From positions 1-19,594 of the forward strand of contig URSO01000046.1 in the NCBI GenBank assembly GCA_900550415.1: a stretch of DNA of 19,594 nucleotides, read 5' to 3'. This document shows positions 1 through 7,553 of this stretch, piece by piece. The notes beneath the pieces are model-generated. The model did no database searches and had not been told where the DNA came from. It was given only the letters and a program-made list of their open reading frames with translations. Made by a program: the position numbers and the translations under genes. Each line of letters begins with the position of its first letter. Positions within the stretch are counted from its first letter, which is position 1. Origin of the DNA: an uncultured Collinsella sp. Lineage in GTDB: Bacteria > Actinomycetota > Coriobacteriia > Coriobacteriales > Coriobacteriaceae.

Positions 1-568
1 ACAGCGGCTCGTCCATCAGGAAGACCTTGGGGTCACGCACGATGGCGCGGCCGATGGCGACGCGCTGGCGCTGGCCACCCGAAAGCGCCTTAGGCTTACG
101 GTCGAGATACTCGGTAATGCCCAGGATCTCGGCAGCAGAGCGAACCTTGCGGTCGATCTCGTCCTTGGGGACCTTCTTGAGCTCGAGCGTAAATGCCATG
201 TTCTCGTACACCGTCATATTGGGGTACAGAGCGTAGCTCTGGAACACCATGGCGATGTCGCGGTCCTTGGGCGCCACGTCGTTGACGCGCTTGCCGTCGA
301 TGAGCACGTCGCCGGAGGTGATGTCCTCCAGGCCGGCGACCATGCGCATCGTCGTGGACTTACCGCAGCCAGAGGGGCCAACGAGGACGATGAACTCCTG
401 GTCGTGAACGGTGAGGTTGAAGTCCTCTACAGCGAGCACACCGTCCTCGGTAACCTTGAGGTTGTGCTTCTTCTCCTCGGTCTTCTTCTTTTTGCCAAAG
501 AAGCCCTTCTTTTTTGACTCGTTGTTGGGATACACCTTCTGAACATGTTTGAGAACGATCTCGGCCAT
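1..568 (-). CDS. msmX: Carbohydrate ABC importer ATP-binding protein, UgpC/MsmX type (3' end cut by window)
   Basis: Cytoplasmic ATPase that would energise the sugar importer encoded just upstream. The first 189 codons are present. Walker A GPSGCGKST lies at residues 64-72, the Q-loop in MVFQSYALYPN, the ABC signature as LSGGQRQRVAIGRA, and the window cuts the gene just inside Walker B (FLMDEPL). The regulatory C-terminal OB-like half expected in this family of about 370 residues lies outside. Start ATG at 568 follows AAAGG with good spacing. It is the last visible gene of the binding protein-permease-permease-ATPase order, 68 bases after the preceding permease. Odd feature: residues 15-45 form a Lys-rich insertion (GFFGKKKKTEEKK) between the first strand motif KVYP and the AVEDFNL strand, where B. 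subtilis MsmX has only a few residues. MsmX-type ATPases often serve several importers, so the symbol is a family label and does not give the substrate. Confidence 0.93.
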   Translation of the reverse strand, partial: MAEIVLKHVQKVYPNNESKKKGFFGKKKKTEEKKHNLKVTEDGVLAVEDFNLTVHDQEFIVLVGPSGCGKSTTMRMVAGLEDITSGDVLIDGKRVNDVAPKDRDIAMVFQSYALYPNMTVYENMAFTLELKKVPKDEIDRKVRSAAEILGITEYLDRKPKALSGGQRQRVAIGRAIVRDPKVFLMDEPL

Positions 569-586
569 GTCTCTACCTTTCGATAC

Positions 587-611
587 GCGGCGCCGCGCTG
601 AGGGGCGCCGC
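587..611 (-). promoter_or_regulatory. Intercistronic hairpin between permease and ATPase genes
   Basis: GCGGCGCC (587-594) and GGCGCCGC (604-611) form a perfect 8-bp GC stem with a 9-base loop between the permease stop and the ATPase start. No T-run follows on the minus strand. It is therefore more likely an mRNA-stability or partial-termination element than a full terminator. Confidence 0.45.
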
Positions 612-636
612 CCAAACTTGCAAAACAGTTACGGCA

Positions 637-1476
637 TCAGCCCTTGACGGCACCTGCCACCACACCGTCGATGATGTACTTCTGGCAGAAGATGTACATG
701 ATGACGATGGGGACAACGACCATCATGATGCAGGCCATCATGGGGCCGAGCTCGACGTGGCCATAGCCGCCGCGGAAGTACTGGATCAAAATAGGAATGG
801 TCTTGTACTTGGTGGAGTCGAGCGTAAGGTAGGGCAGCAGGTAGTCGTTCCAGACCCACATGGTCTCGAGGATGCCGACCGAAAGATAGGTGGGCTTCAT
901 GATGGGGAGAACGATCTTAAAGAACACCTGAACCGGGTTGCAGCCGTCAATCATGGCCGCCTCCTCGATCTCGAGCGGGATGTTCTTTACAAAGCCGGCG
1001 AACATAAAGACCGCCAGGCCCGCGCCAAAGCCCAGATAGATAAAGCAGATGTTGAACGGCGTATTAAAGCCGATGCGGTCCGCCAAATTGGACAGCGTGA
1101 ACATCAGCATCTGGAACGGTACGACCATCGAGAACACGAACAGGTAATAGAAGAAGTTCGAGATCTTGTTGTTGACACGAACCACGTACCAAGCGCACAT
1201 GGAGCAGCACACCAGAATCAGCACGACCGACGTGACTGTGATGATGAGCGAGTACATAAACGCCGAGGCAAAGCCCTGCTCGTTAAGAGCGTGTACGTAG
1301 TTTGCGAGGCCGTTGAACGTCTCGGGCGTGAGCAGATCGAACGCCGTGGTGGTGCTGATTGCGGTCCCCTTCTTAAAGGAATTGAGCGCAATCATGAACA
1401 CAGGGTAGATCCACGCGAGCGACAGAATCGTAAAGAAGATCGAGAGCGCGCGGTTAATAGCCTTATCGCGTTTCAT
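637..1476 (-). CDS. Carbohydrate ABC transporter permease, MalG/CUT1 family
   Basis: Inner-membrane permease of 279 residues, the usual size for MalG/MsmG-type (CUT1) subunits. Six hydrophobic segments are visible at roughly residues 11-33, 75-98, 108-130, 145-165, 196-218 and 245-265. The cytoplasmic EAA loop that docks on the ATPase is present at about residues 170-195 (EIEEAAMIDGCNP, then LPIMKP). The start ATG overlaps the stop of the upstream permease (TAATG), indicating translational coupling, and GGAGGTG precedes it. With the 1476-2330 permease it forms the heterodimeric channel. The substrate cannot be read from sequence; the operon holds no glycosidase to hint at it. Confidence 0.93.
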   Translation of the reverse strand: MKRDKAINRALSIFFTILSLAWIYPVFMIALNSFKKGTAISTTTAFDLLTPETFNGLANYVHALNEQGFASAFMYSLIITVTSVVLILVCCSMCAWYVVRVNNKISNFFYYLFVFSMVVPFQMLMFTLSNLADRIGFNTPFNICFIYLGFGAGLAVFMFAGFVKNIPLEIEEAAMIDGCNPVQVFFKIVLPIMKPTYLSVGILETMWVWNDYLLPYLTLDSTKYKTIPILIQYFRGGYGHVELGPMMACIMMVVVPIVIMYIFCQKYIIDGVVAGAVKG

Positions 1477-2330
1477 TACTGCTGCACCTCCTTGGACCTC
1501 GTGGCCTTAAGCTGGATCATAGAAATAGCGACAACCAGGATGCAGAAGATAACTGCCTTGGCCTGACCGATGCCCTGCCATGCGATGCCAGCACGCGAAT
1601 AGAACGTGTTGTAGATGTTCAGGGCGAGCATCTCGGTGGAGTGCGCCGGGGCACCACCGGTAAGGGCGAGGTTCTGGTCGAACAGCTTAAAGCCGTTGGT
1701 GATGGACAGGAACAGGCAGATGGTGATGGTCGGCATCAGGTTGGGGATCTTAACCTTCCAAAACGTCTGCCATGCCGTAGCGCCGTCGACCTTGGCGGCC
1801 TCGATGTAATCAGACGGAATGGACTGCAGACCGGCGATGTAGATGATCATCATGTAGCCGACCTGCTGCCACAGGGTCAGGATGATAAGGCCCCAGAAGC
1901 CAGCAGCAGAGTTAAGGGCGATGAGCTGGGCGCCCACGTTGGAGAGCAGGCAGTTGATCAGAATCTGCCAAATGTAGCCCAGCACGATGCCGCCAATCAG
2001 GTTAGGCATAAAGAAAATCGTACGGAAGATGTTGGTGCCCTTGAGCGCCTTGCGAGTGAGCGCCTGCGCAATGGCCAGCGCGATCACGTTGATGAGCACC
2101 GTCGACAGGAAGGCAAACGCCACGGTAAAGAAGAACGACGTGGAGAACTGCGGGTCGGTCAGTGCGCGCACGTAGTTCTCGATACCGACAAAGTGCGCGT
2201 TATTGATGGTAATAAACTGGCAGAACGAGAGATAGAAACCCTGGATAAAGGGAATCACGAACCCGATCATAAACGCCAGGCACGTGGGCAGCATAAAGAG
2301 CGGCCACCAGCGCTTGAGTGCTTTGCCCAT
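1476..2330 (-). CDS. Carbohydrate ABC transporter permease, MalF/CUT1 family
   Basis: Inner-membrane permease of 284 residues, matching the short MalF/MsmF/UgpA type. It starts MGKALKRWWPLFMLPTC, with a first membrane span at about residues 10-36 and further spans near 66-92, 105-125, 146-168, 202-220 and 258-273. The EAA loop is at residues 177-200 (IEAAKVDGATAWQTF, then PNLMP). ATG at 2330 is preceded by AAAGGA. Its stop overlaps the start of the next permease by one base. It is separated from the upstream binding-protein gene by 87 bases holding a strong hairpin, a common arrangement that lets the binding protein be made in excess of the membrane subunits. Confidence 0.93.
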   Translation of the reverse strand: MGKALKRWWPLFMLPTCLAFMIGFVIPFIQGFYLSFCQFITINNAHFVGIENYVRALTDPQFSTSFFFTVAFAFLSTVLINVIALAIAQALTRKALKGTNIFRTIFFMPNLIGGIVLGYIWQILINCLLSNVGAQLIALNSAAGFWGLIILTLWQQVGYMMIIYIAGLQSIPSDYIEAAKVDGATAWQTFWKVKIPNLMPTITICLFLSITNGFKLFDQNLALTGGAPAHSTEMLALNIYNTFYSRAGIAWQGIGQAKAVIFCILVVAISMIQLKATRSKEVQQ

Positions 2331-2350
2331 AGAAGGGTCCTTTCAATATG

Positions 2351-2386
2351 CAGGGGGCGGGCAAACCTACGTCTGCCCGCCCCCTG
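2351..2386 (-). promoter_or_regulatory. Strong intercistronic stem-loop after the binding-protein gene
   Basis: CAGGGGGCGGGCA (2351-2363) and TGCCCGCCCCCTG (2374-2386) form a perfect 13-bp stem with a 10-base loop. On the transcribed minus strand the following bases (CATATTG) contain no T-run. The element resembles malE-malF type hairpins, which protect the upstream message from 3' exonucleases. A partial terminator is the alternative. Confidence 0.7.
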
Positions 2387-2417
2387 TCGCTAATCAGATA
2401 GCTTGGGCAGCAACTGC

Positions 2418-3734
2418 TTACTCGGAAGCAGCCTTCTCGGTCTTCCAGCCATCGACGAAGGCGTTCTTGACGCCGTCCCACTTGGTGTTGTCGGCAGCAT
2501 AAGCGATGAGAGCCTGCTTGAGGTTCTTCTTCCACTCCTCGGAGGGGATGTAAACGAAGTCCCAAGCGACGGTCTTCTTGCCGTCCTTGGCCATAGCAAC
2601 GGCCTGCTGAGAGAAGACGTTGGTGGTCTCCTTAGCGCTCTTGAACGGGGCGGTCAGGCCCATCTTGTCAGCGATGATGCTGGTGGCGGTGTCAGAAGTG
2701 ACGCACCAATACATGAAGTCCTCGGTGGCCTTCTGGGCATCCTCGGAAGCCTGGGAGCTGACGCACCAGTAGTTCTCGCCGCCGGAGCACAGGCCCTGGT
2801 TCTCCTCGCCGTCGACGCCGATGTAGATCGGCAGCATGCCGAGCTGGTCGTCGGTCATACCGGCCTTGGTGAGGTCGGCGTAGGCCCAAGAGCCGTTCTG
2901 GTAGAAGACGGCCTTGCCGGTTGCGAACTCGTTGGTGGCGTCGTCACCGGTCTTGGAGGCGAGCTGCGAAGGATCGCAGGTGGAGTCGGTGATGTACAGG
3001 TCGAAGATCTGCTTAAAGTTGTCGAGATACTCGCCCTTGATCTCGTCGTCCTCCTGGTTGTGCTCCTTCTCGAACTCGTAGTAGAGCGGGAGGTTGGCGA
3101 GGTGGGTGGTGTAGCGCCAGCTGGAGGAGTCATCCATGCCGGCGGAAGTGAAGGCACCGTCAACGCCGAGCTCGTCCTTGCGGGCCTGGATGTCATCGGC
3201 GCAAGCCTTCAGCTTGTCGAAGGAGTTGATGTCCTCGGCCTTGTAGCCGGCCTTCTCGAGGAGCTCCTTGTTGTAGATGATGCCGTAGCTCTCCTGAACC
3301 CAGTCGATACCCAGATCCTTGCCGTCGGACTGCAGCGCCAGGGAGTCGTCGATGAGCTCGCCGCGGAGCTTGGTGTCGGAAAGATCGGCGCAGTAGTCCT
3401 TCCAGTTCTTAAGGCCGGTGGGGCCGTTGACCTGGAACAGCGTCGGAGCGGAGCTCTTGGACATCTCGGACTTGAGCTTCTCCTCGTAGGTGTTGGAGGC
3501 GGCGGTCACGATCTTGACCTCGACGCCCTTCTCCTTCTTGTACGCCTTGGCGATCTCCTTCCACTCCTTGTCGACCTCGGGCTTGAACTGGAGGAAGTAG
3601 ACCTCGGCAGCGTCACCGGAAGCAGAGGAGCCAGAGCCGGCAGAACCACCGCAGCCCACGAGGCCCAGACCAAGAACCGCAGCCGCGGAACCAGCAAAGC
3701 CCAGGAACTGCCTTCTGCTCATTTCGTTCTTCAT
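2418..3734 (-). CDS. Extracellular sugar-binding lipoprotein of ABC importer (family 1 SBP)
   Basis: Lipid-anchored substrate-binding protein of 438 residues, first gene of the importer operon. The N-terminus has SRRQFLG (residues 6-12), a hydrophobic stretch and lipobox LVGC with the lipidated Cys at residue 28, then a Gly/Ser-rich linker. SRRxFL matches the Tat consensus, so Tat export of a lipoprotein is possible. The mature part has family-1 features such as QESYGIIYNKELLEKAGYK and, near the middle, FATGKAVFYQNGSWAYADL. I chose ATG 3734 because GAAAGGGTGG sits just upstream; an in-frame GTG at 3752 would place that ribosome site inside the gene. The ligand is unknown; the neighbours suggest an oligosaccharide. 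Confidence 0.92.
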   Translation of the reverse strand: MKNEMSRRQFLGFAGSAAAVLGLGLVGCGGSAGSGSSASGDAAEVYFLQFKPEVDKEWKEIAKAYKKEKGVEVKIVTAASNTYEEKLKSEMSKSSAPTLFQVNGPTGLKNWKDYCADLSDTKLRGELIDDSLALQSDGKDLGIDWVQESYGIIYNKELLEKAGYKAEDINSFDKLKACADDIQARKDELGVDGAFTSAGMDDSSSWRYTTHLANLPLYYEFEKEHNQEDDEIKGEYLDNFKQIFDLYITDSTCDPSQLASKTGDDATNEFATGKAVFYQNGSWAYADLTKAGMTDDQLGMLPIYIGVDGEENQGLCSGGENYWCVSSQASEDAQKATEDFMYWCVTSDTATSIIADKMGLTAPFKSAKETTNVFSQQAVAMAKDGKKTVAWDFVYIPSEEWKKNLKQALIAYAADNTKWDGVKNAFVDGWKTEKAASE

Positions 3735-3757
3735 TACAATCCACCCTTTCACACCGT

Positions 3758-3808
3758 GGCGGCACCCTTTGCCGCCGCCTTCGGAGATTGGCTCGGGGAC
3801 TTTGCCCC
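3758..3808 (-). promoter_or_regulatory. Two hairpins in the leader of the sugar-importer mRNA
   Basis: Hairpin A: GGCGGCA (3758-3764) with TGCCGCC (3770-3776), 7 bp and a 5-base loop, ending about 10 bases before the ribosome binding site of the binding-protein gene. Hairpin B: GGGG (3795-3798) with CCCC (3805-3808). On the minus strand both have GGCAAAG at the start of the stem-loop. They lie in the predicted leader and may affect message stability or access to the ribosome site. Confidence 0.45.
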
Positions 3809-3816
3809 TTTTGCTG

Positions 3817-3929
3817 ACTTGTACAATACGCTATTTGGCTAGTTGTTTGAACAAGTATTACTAGAGCGGTAGAAAAACTTCGGTGAACGGTAATTTCAAC
3901 TTGATACTTGACAAGTTTTGTATAAACAA
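3817..3929. promoter_or_regulatory. Cluster of operator-like inverted repeats (GntR/TreR type)
   Basis: Four TTG/CAA dyads lie upstream of the importer operon: ACTTGTACAA (3817-3826), GTTTGAACAAGT read loosely around 3845-3856, ACTTGACAAGT (3906-3916, perfect 11-base dyad) and TTGTATAAACAA (3918-3929, one base from a perfect dyad). HutC/TreR-subfamily regulators typically bind TTGT-N4-ACAA style sites. The repressor encoded at 4041-4760 is the obvious candidate. The first two sites overlap the predicted -10 and -35 hexamers. Confidence 0.5.
3823..3851 (-). promoter_or_regulatory. Putative promoter of the sugar ABC importer operon
   Basis: On the minus strand TTCAAA (3851-3846) and TATTGT (3828-3823) are separated by 17 bases, each matching 4 of 6 consensus positions. 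Inverted repeats with TTG/CAA arms overlap both hexamers, which is what a repressed promoter would look like. Transcription would start near 3815, giving a leader of about 80 bases. Confidence 0.45.
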
Positions 3930-3950
3930 TTATTTATTATCGAATGCAGA

Positions 3951-3999
3951 GAAAACGCCCGATCAAGCCGATGCATCGTCGGTTTGACCGGGCGTTTTC
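3951..3999 (-). terminator. Terminator of the GntR regulator gene
   Basis: GAAAACGCCCG (3951-3961) pairs perfectly with CGGGCGTTTTC (3989-3999). The stem continues after one mismatch with TCAAGCCGA/TCGGTTTGA (one wobble position) around a 7-base loop. On the minus strand the stem ends GCGTTTTCTCT, so the T-rich tail is part of the stem. It sits 41 bases after the regulator stop and separates it from the importer promoter. Confidence 0.8.
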
Positions 4000-4040
4000 G
4001 CTTTGAGGGCATGAGTCTCGTCAGGCTGCGAGCTAGCCGG

Positions 4041-4760
4041 CTATCGCTTGGAGTTGACGCGGTAGTGGAAGATCTCGGGATGCGTGCGGGCATGCGTGAC
4101 CTCGAACAAGATGCCGTCCGAGGTGTACGACTGGCTCTCCATAACGGCGACGCAGTTGTACTTGCCAAGGTCCAAGTAGCTGCAGTCCTCATCGTTGGCG
4201 AGCTCGACACTCACCGTACGACGGCTCGCCATCACTTTGACGCCGCGCTTGTGCTCCAGATAGCCGTAGATAGAATCCGCCGCGATCTCGGGGGTCAGGC
4301 CCTTGGCGATCGACGCCAAAAAGTAGCCATGGTCCACTTGGCGCGCGCTGCCGTTGAGGCTTCGGACACGCACTACGCGAATCAGCTCCTCGCCCACCTT
4401 AAAGCCCAGGCGACGAGAGAGTTGCTCAGTGCAAATCAAATGTTCAAAAGACTTGACCTCGGTCGATGCGACGGCATTGTTGCGTTTTGCGAACTCGCCA
4501 AACGACTCAACCTCTTCGAGTGCGCCCAGCATGTCGGTTTCGCCCTTAAGCCAAATAACGCGCACGCCCTTACCGTGTATAGGCTGCACAAACATCTGGT
4601 CGGCCAGCATGCTCAAGGCGCGTCGAACGGTATTGCGCGTGCAGCCAAACTCCGCGGTCAGCTCGGCTTCGGTTGGCAGCATCTCCTGAAACGCATAGGT
4701 CCCGTTGATGATGCGCGAACGGATCTCGCGGTAGATTCCTTCGTAAATCGCTTTTGGCAT
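4041..4760 (-). CDS. GntR-family transcriptional regulator, HutC/TreR-like with UTRA domain
   Basis: DNA-binding repressor-type protein of 239 residues, the normal length for this subfamily. Residues 1-70 are a winged helix-turn-helix (LPTEAELTAEFGCTRNTVRR, then PIHGKGVRV for the wing). Residues about 90-235 form the UTRA ligand domain, with DHGYF, LTPEIAADSIYGYLE and EVTHARTHPEIFHYRV. The layout and several of these motifs resemble the trehalose-operon repressor TreR, which senses a sugar phosphate. ATG at 4760 follows GAGGTG. The gene lies between a sugar ABC operon (same strand, after a terminator) and a divergent PTS permease gene, so it probably controls one or both. TreR-like is a family resemblance only; the true effector is unknown. 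Confidence 0.9.
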   Translation of the reverse strand: MPKAIYEGIYREIRSRIINGTYAFQEMLPTEAELTAEFGCTRNTVRRALSMLADQMFVQPIHGKGVRVIWLKGETDMLGALEEVESFGEFAKRNNAVASTEVKSFEHLICTEQLSRRLGFKVGEELIRVVRVRSLNGSARQVDHGYFLASIAKGLTPEIAADSIYGYLEHKRGVKVMASRRTVSVELANDEDCSYLDLGKYNCVAVMESQSYTSDGILFEVTHARTHPEIFHYRVNSKR

Positions 4761-4987
4761 GATTTCACCTCTAATGAATATGTATGGCTAGGCACGATAG
4801 CATTTCTTTGGGTTGTTTAAACCGTCTATCGGCAAAGCACCGATTATTAACTGTCAACGGCGCCCGTGATGCTCCAATCGATTCGAATCAAAACCAACAA
4901 TGCGGCGAACGCTCACTCCCCTACAATTAACTCATTGTTTAAACGTTCCACCGCAGACACGGCGGGCTTATGGTCGAGAGGCAGAAT
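4761..4987. promoter_or_regulatory. Divergent control region between regulator and PTS genes
   Basis: Two copies of TTGTTTAAAC occur, at 4813-4822 and 4935-4944, 122 bases apart, each with a GTTTAAAC palindrome. The first overlaps the likely -35 region of the regulator promoter, whose -10 could be TATCGT near 4796-4801 on the minus strand. The second lies just after a plus-strand TACAAT (4922-4927) that could be the -10 of the PTS gene. A separate palindrome GATTCGAATC lies at 4880-4889. The repeated sites are candidates for autoregulation and PTS control; no strong -35 for the PTS gene is visible. Confidence 0.45.
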
Positions 4988-7438
4988 ATGCTGCAAAAAA
5001 TCCAACGCTTTGGCGGGGCAATGTTCGCGCCCGCCATGCTGTTTTCTATATCAGGCCTCATGGTCGGCATCTCCGCCCTCGCCACGACCGTAGACATCGT
5101 CGGCGACCTCGCCGTATACGGAACCCCTTGGTACGTTTTCTGGACCATCATCCAGCGCGGCTCGTGGACGGTCTTTAAGCGCCTTCCACTCCTTTTTGCC
5201 GTAGCGCTGCCTATCGGTCTTGCCCAAAAGCAACCGGCACGCTGCTGCCTCGAGGCACTCGTGGCCTATTTTGCCTATTGCTTCTTTTTGAGCGAGATCA
5301 TTAAGCTGAGCGGAGACAACCTTGGGCTTAAGTACCCATCATCTTTGACCCCCGCCAGCGGTATCACCGTCATCGACGGCATCAAGACGCTCGACACCGG
5401 CATTATCGGCCCGCTGGCGGTATCGGCAACCGTCGTCGCCATCCATGACCGCTTCTACGATGCCAAGGTTCCCGATTGGCTCGGCACCTTCTCGGGTTCC
5501 TCGCTGGTCTACCTCATCAGCTTTTTTGCCGTGTTTGCCCTTGCCGCCATCTCGGCCGCCATCGTGCCCTTCGCATACGCCGCGACCGAAACGCTGCGCC
5601 ACGCACTTGCGGGCGTCGGCCCCTTCGGCGTGGGCATCTTTGTGTTTTTGGAGCGAGCACTCGAGCCCATGGGGCTGCACCACCTGCTCTATATGCCCAT
5701 CTATTACGACAATCTGGTCATTCACGACGGTATTTACGCCACGTGGACCAACCTACTCCCCATTCTCTCCCATAGCACGCGCCCTTTAAATGAACTTGCG
5801 CCCTGGGCAGGTTTTACCGCCACCGGCTGGGGCAAGCTCTTTGGCCTTCCCGCCATCGCGGCAGCATTCTATTTCACCGCCAAACCCGAACGCCGCGCCA
5901 GCCTTAAGGTCATCCTTTTGCCCGCCATCGTCGCCTCGGTGGTCTGCGGTGTCACCGAGCCGCTCGAGTTTCTCTTTATGTTCACCTATCCTGGACTCTT
6001 TTTGCTCTACGCCGTCCTATCCTCCTGCCTTGCCATGACCATGAACTTCTTTGGCATCGTCGGCATCTTCTCGGGCGGTCTCATGGAAATGACGGCCTTC
6101 AACTTCATCCCACTCATGCGAATGCATGCCGGCTCCTACCTTTTGGCGCTCGGTATCGGTCTTGCCTTTAGCCTCATCTTTTTTGTTAGTTTTCGAGCAC
6201 TCATCTTGGTCTATGACCTTAAGACGCCGGGCCGCGAGGATCATGTCTCCAATCGCGCGGCAATCGATCGTTTAACGGGAAGCGGCTTTGCCAAAGAGCA
6301 ATCTCCCAATGGCGAGGTCAGTATTCAATCCGATCAAGATCACGTCCTCGCTGAGCGGGTAATTCAGCTTTTAGGTGGCGTTGGCAATATCGTGGGCGCA
6401 ACCAACTGCGCCACGCGCCTGCGCGTCGAGGTCGCAGACCCTTCCATCGTTGCAGATAATGCGTCGTTTGTCGCGGTGGGCGCCAAGGGCCTCATCATTA
6501 CGGGCAAGACCGCCCAGGTGATTATTGGCATCTCCGTTCCCCGCGTTAAAGAGCATTTTGACCAGATCATGGGCCTCGAGCCGGGATTTGTGTCCACCAC
6601 CTCGGCCTCCCCTGCCGCCAGCGCAGCCCATAAGCGCGGCGATATCTGCTTCTTCGATATCGACGGAACACTCGCCTGGCAAGACCCTCGAGTGGCACAA
6701 GAGCTTCCCGAGAGCGAGCGAGACCTCTCCCCCTATCCCAATGAAGCGGTCTCGCAAGCCATCCGTGATTTTGTCGCCAAGGGCAATATGGCGTTTATCT
6801 GCACAGGGCGCACGCTGAGCTGCATCCATCCAAAGCTGCTCGAGCTGCCCTGGACCGGCATCGTCTGCCTCGCGGGTGGCTATGTCGAACTTGAGGGACA
6901 CGTGATTCGCGATTTGGCGATGACGCCCGGCATGCTGCAGCGCCTTGCTCCCATTCTTGAGCAATCGGACGAAGTGATTCGTTTTGAGGGACTCAATGGC
7001 GTCGTTCGCATGAGTGCCGATGCGCCCGACGCCCCAGGATACGCCCGCACCGTGGGCGATGCAATTACGCAGCTGCAACATTACAGCGCCTACAAGATCT
7101 TAATGTCCACGTCGCTTGCCAACCGCATCGCTCAGGATCAAGCGTTTGAGCCGCTGCTCTGCTTTAACGAGCTCGAGCTCGAAGTGACCGAGATTTCGCC
7201 TCGCGAATGTACCAAGCGCGAGGGTATCCAGTCCGTACTCGACGCCCTCGATCCCCACCACGGAACCGTATACGGCATCGGCGACGCCAGCAATGACGTC
7301 TCGCTGATGAACGCCGTCGACGTTGGCATCGCCATGGGCAACGCACCGGACTTCCTCAAGGAAAAGGCCGACTATGTCACCGACAGCATCGACCACGACG
7401 GCGTCGTCACCGCGCTCGAACACTTTGGGCTTATCTAG
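4988..7438 (+). CDS. PTS sugar permease EIIC-EIIB fused to a HAD (Cof-type) phosphatase domain
   Basis: Membrane protein of 816 residues with three domains. Residues 1 to about 420 are a glucose-superfamily EIIC (start MLQKIQRFGGAMFAPAMLF, several membrane spans, conserved GVTEPLEF at 321-328). Residues about 452-530 are EIIB, with phosphorylated Cys474 in NCATRLR. Residues about 550-816 are a HAD/Cof-like hydrolase: motif I DIDGT with Asp557 and Asp559, motif III Lys743, motif IV GDASNDVSLMN with Asp766 and Asp770. EIIB donates phosphate to the incoming sugar; the HAD domain has the complete catalytic set and could remove it again. No EIIA domain is present, so EIIA must come from elsewhere. 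ATG 4988 has GAGAGG upstream; the in-frame ATG at 4970 lacks a good site. The MalX-like C-B order and the TreR-like neighbour suggest an alpha-glucoside, but this is inference. Confidence 0.9.
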   Translation: MLQKIQRFGGAMFAPAMLFSISGLMVGISALATTVDIVGDLAVYGTPWYVFWTIIQRGSWTVFKRLPLLFAVALPIGLAQKQPARCCLEALVAYFAYCFFLSEIIKLSGDNLGLKYPSSLTPASGITVIDGIKTLDTGIIGPLAVSATVVAIHDRFYDAKVPDWLGTFSGSSLVYLISFFAVFALAAISAAIVPFAYAATETLRHALAGVGPFGVGIFVFLERALEPMGLHHLLYMPIYYDNLVIHDGIYATWTNLLPILSHSTRPLNELAPWAGFTATGWGKLFGLPAIAAAFYFTAKPERRASLKVILLPAIVASVVCGVTEPLEFLFMFTYPGLFLLYAVLSSCLAMTMNFFGIVGIFSGGLMEMTAFNFIPLMRMHAGSYLLALGIGLAFSLIFFVSFRALILVYDLKTPGREDHVSNRAAIDRLTGSGFAKEQSPNGEVSIQSDQDHVLAERVIQLLGGVGNIVGATNCATRLRVEVADPSIVADNASFVAVGAKGLIITGKTAQVIIGISVPRVKEHFDQIMGLEPGFVSTTSASPAASAAHKRGDICFFDIDGTLAWQDPRVAQELPESERDLSPYPNEAVSQAIRDFVAKGNMAFICTGRTLSCIHPKLLELPWTGIVCLAGGYVELEGHVIRDLAMTPGMLQRLAPILEQSDEVIRFEGLNGVVRMSADAPDAPGYARTVGDAITQLQHYSAYKILMSTSLANRIAQDQAFEPLLCFNELELEVTEISPRECTKREGIQSVLDALDPHHGTVYGIGDASNDVSLMNAVDVGIAMGNAPDFLKEKADYVTDSIDHDGVVTALEHFGLI

Positions 7439-7553
7439 CCAAGCCCCTACCGCACTTGCGGCCGCATGGACCAATCGTCTTCAACCGCCGCGCTCGACGC
7501 CCTAATGTGGCAATATGTTGTCTGCATAATGCAACGATGCAACCTATCAAAGA

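Noticed and set aside
3735..3752. GTG start for the sugar-binding lipoprotein
   Set aside because: It would put the strong AAAGGGTGG ribosome site inside the coding region; ATG 3734 gives a normal signal peptide.
2403..3842. 479-codon plus-strand open frame opposite the sugar-binding lipoprotein gene
   Set aside because: Low-complexity Leu/Val/Gly sequence typical of an antisense shadow; the minus-strand gene has lipobox, ribosome site and operon context.
4970..4987. Upstream ATG for the PTS fusion (MVERQN extension)
   Set aside because: Poor ribosome site, whereas ATG 4988 has GAGAGG and begins with the family-typical MLQKIQRFGG.
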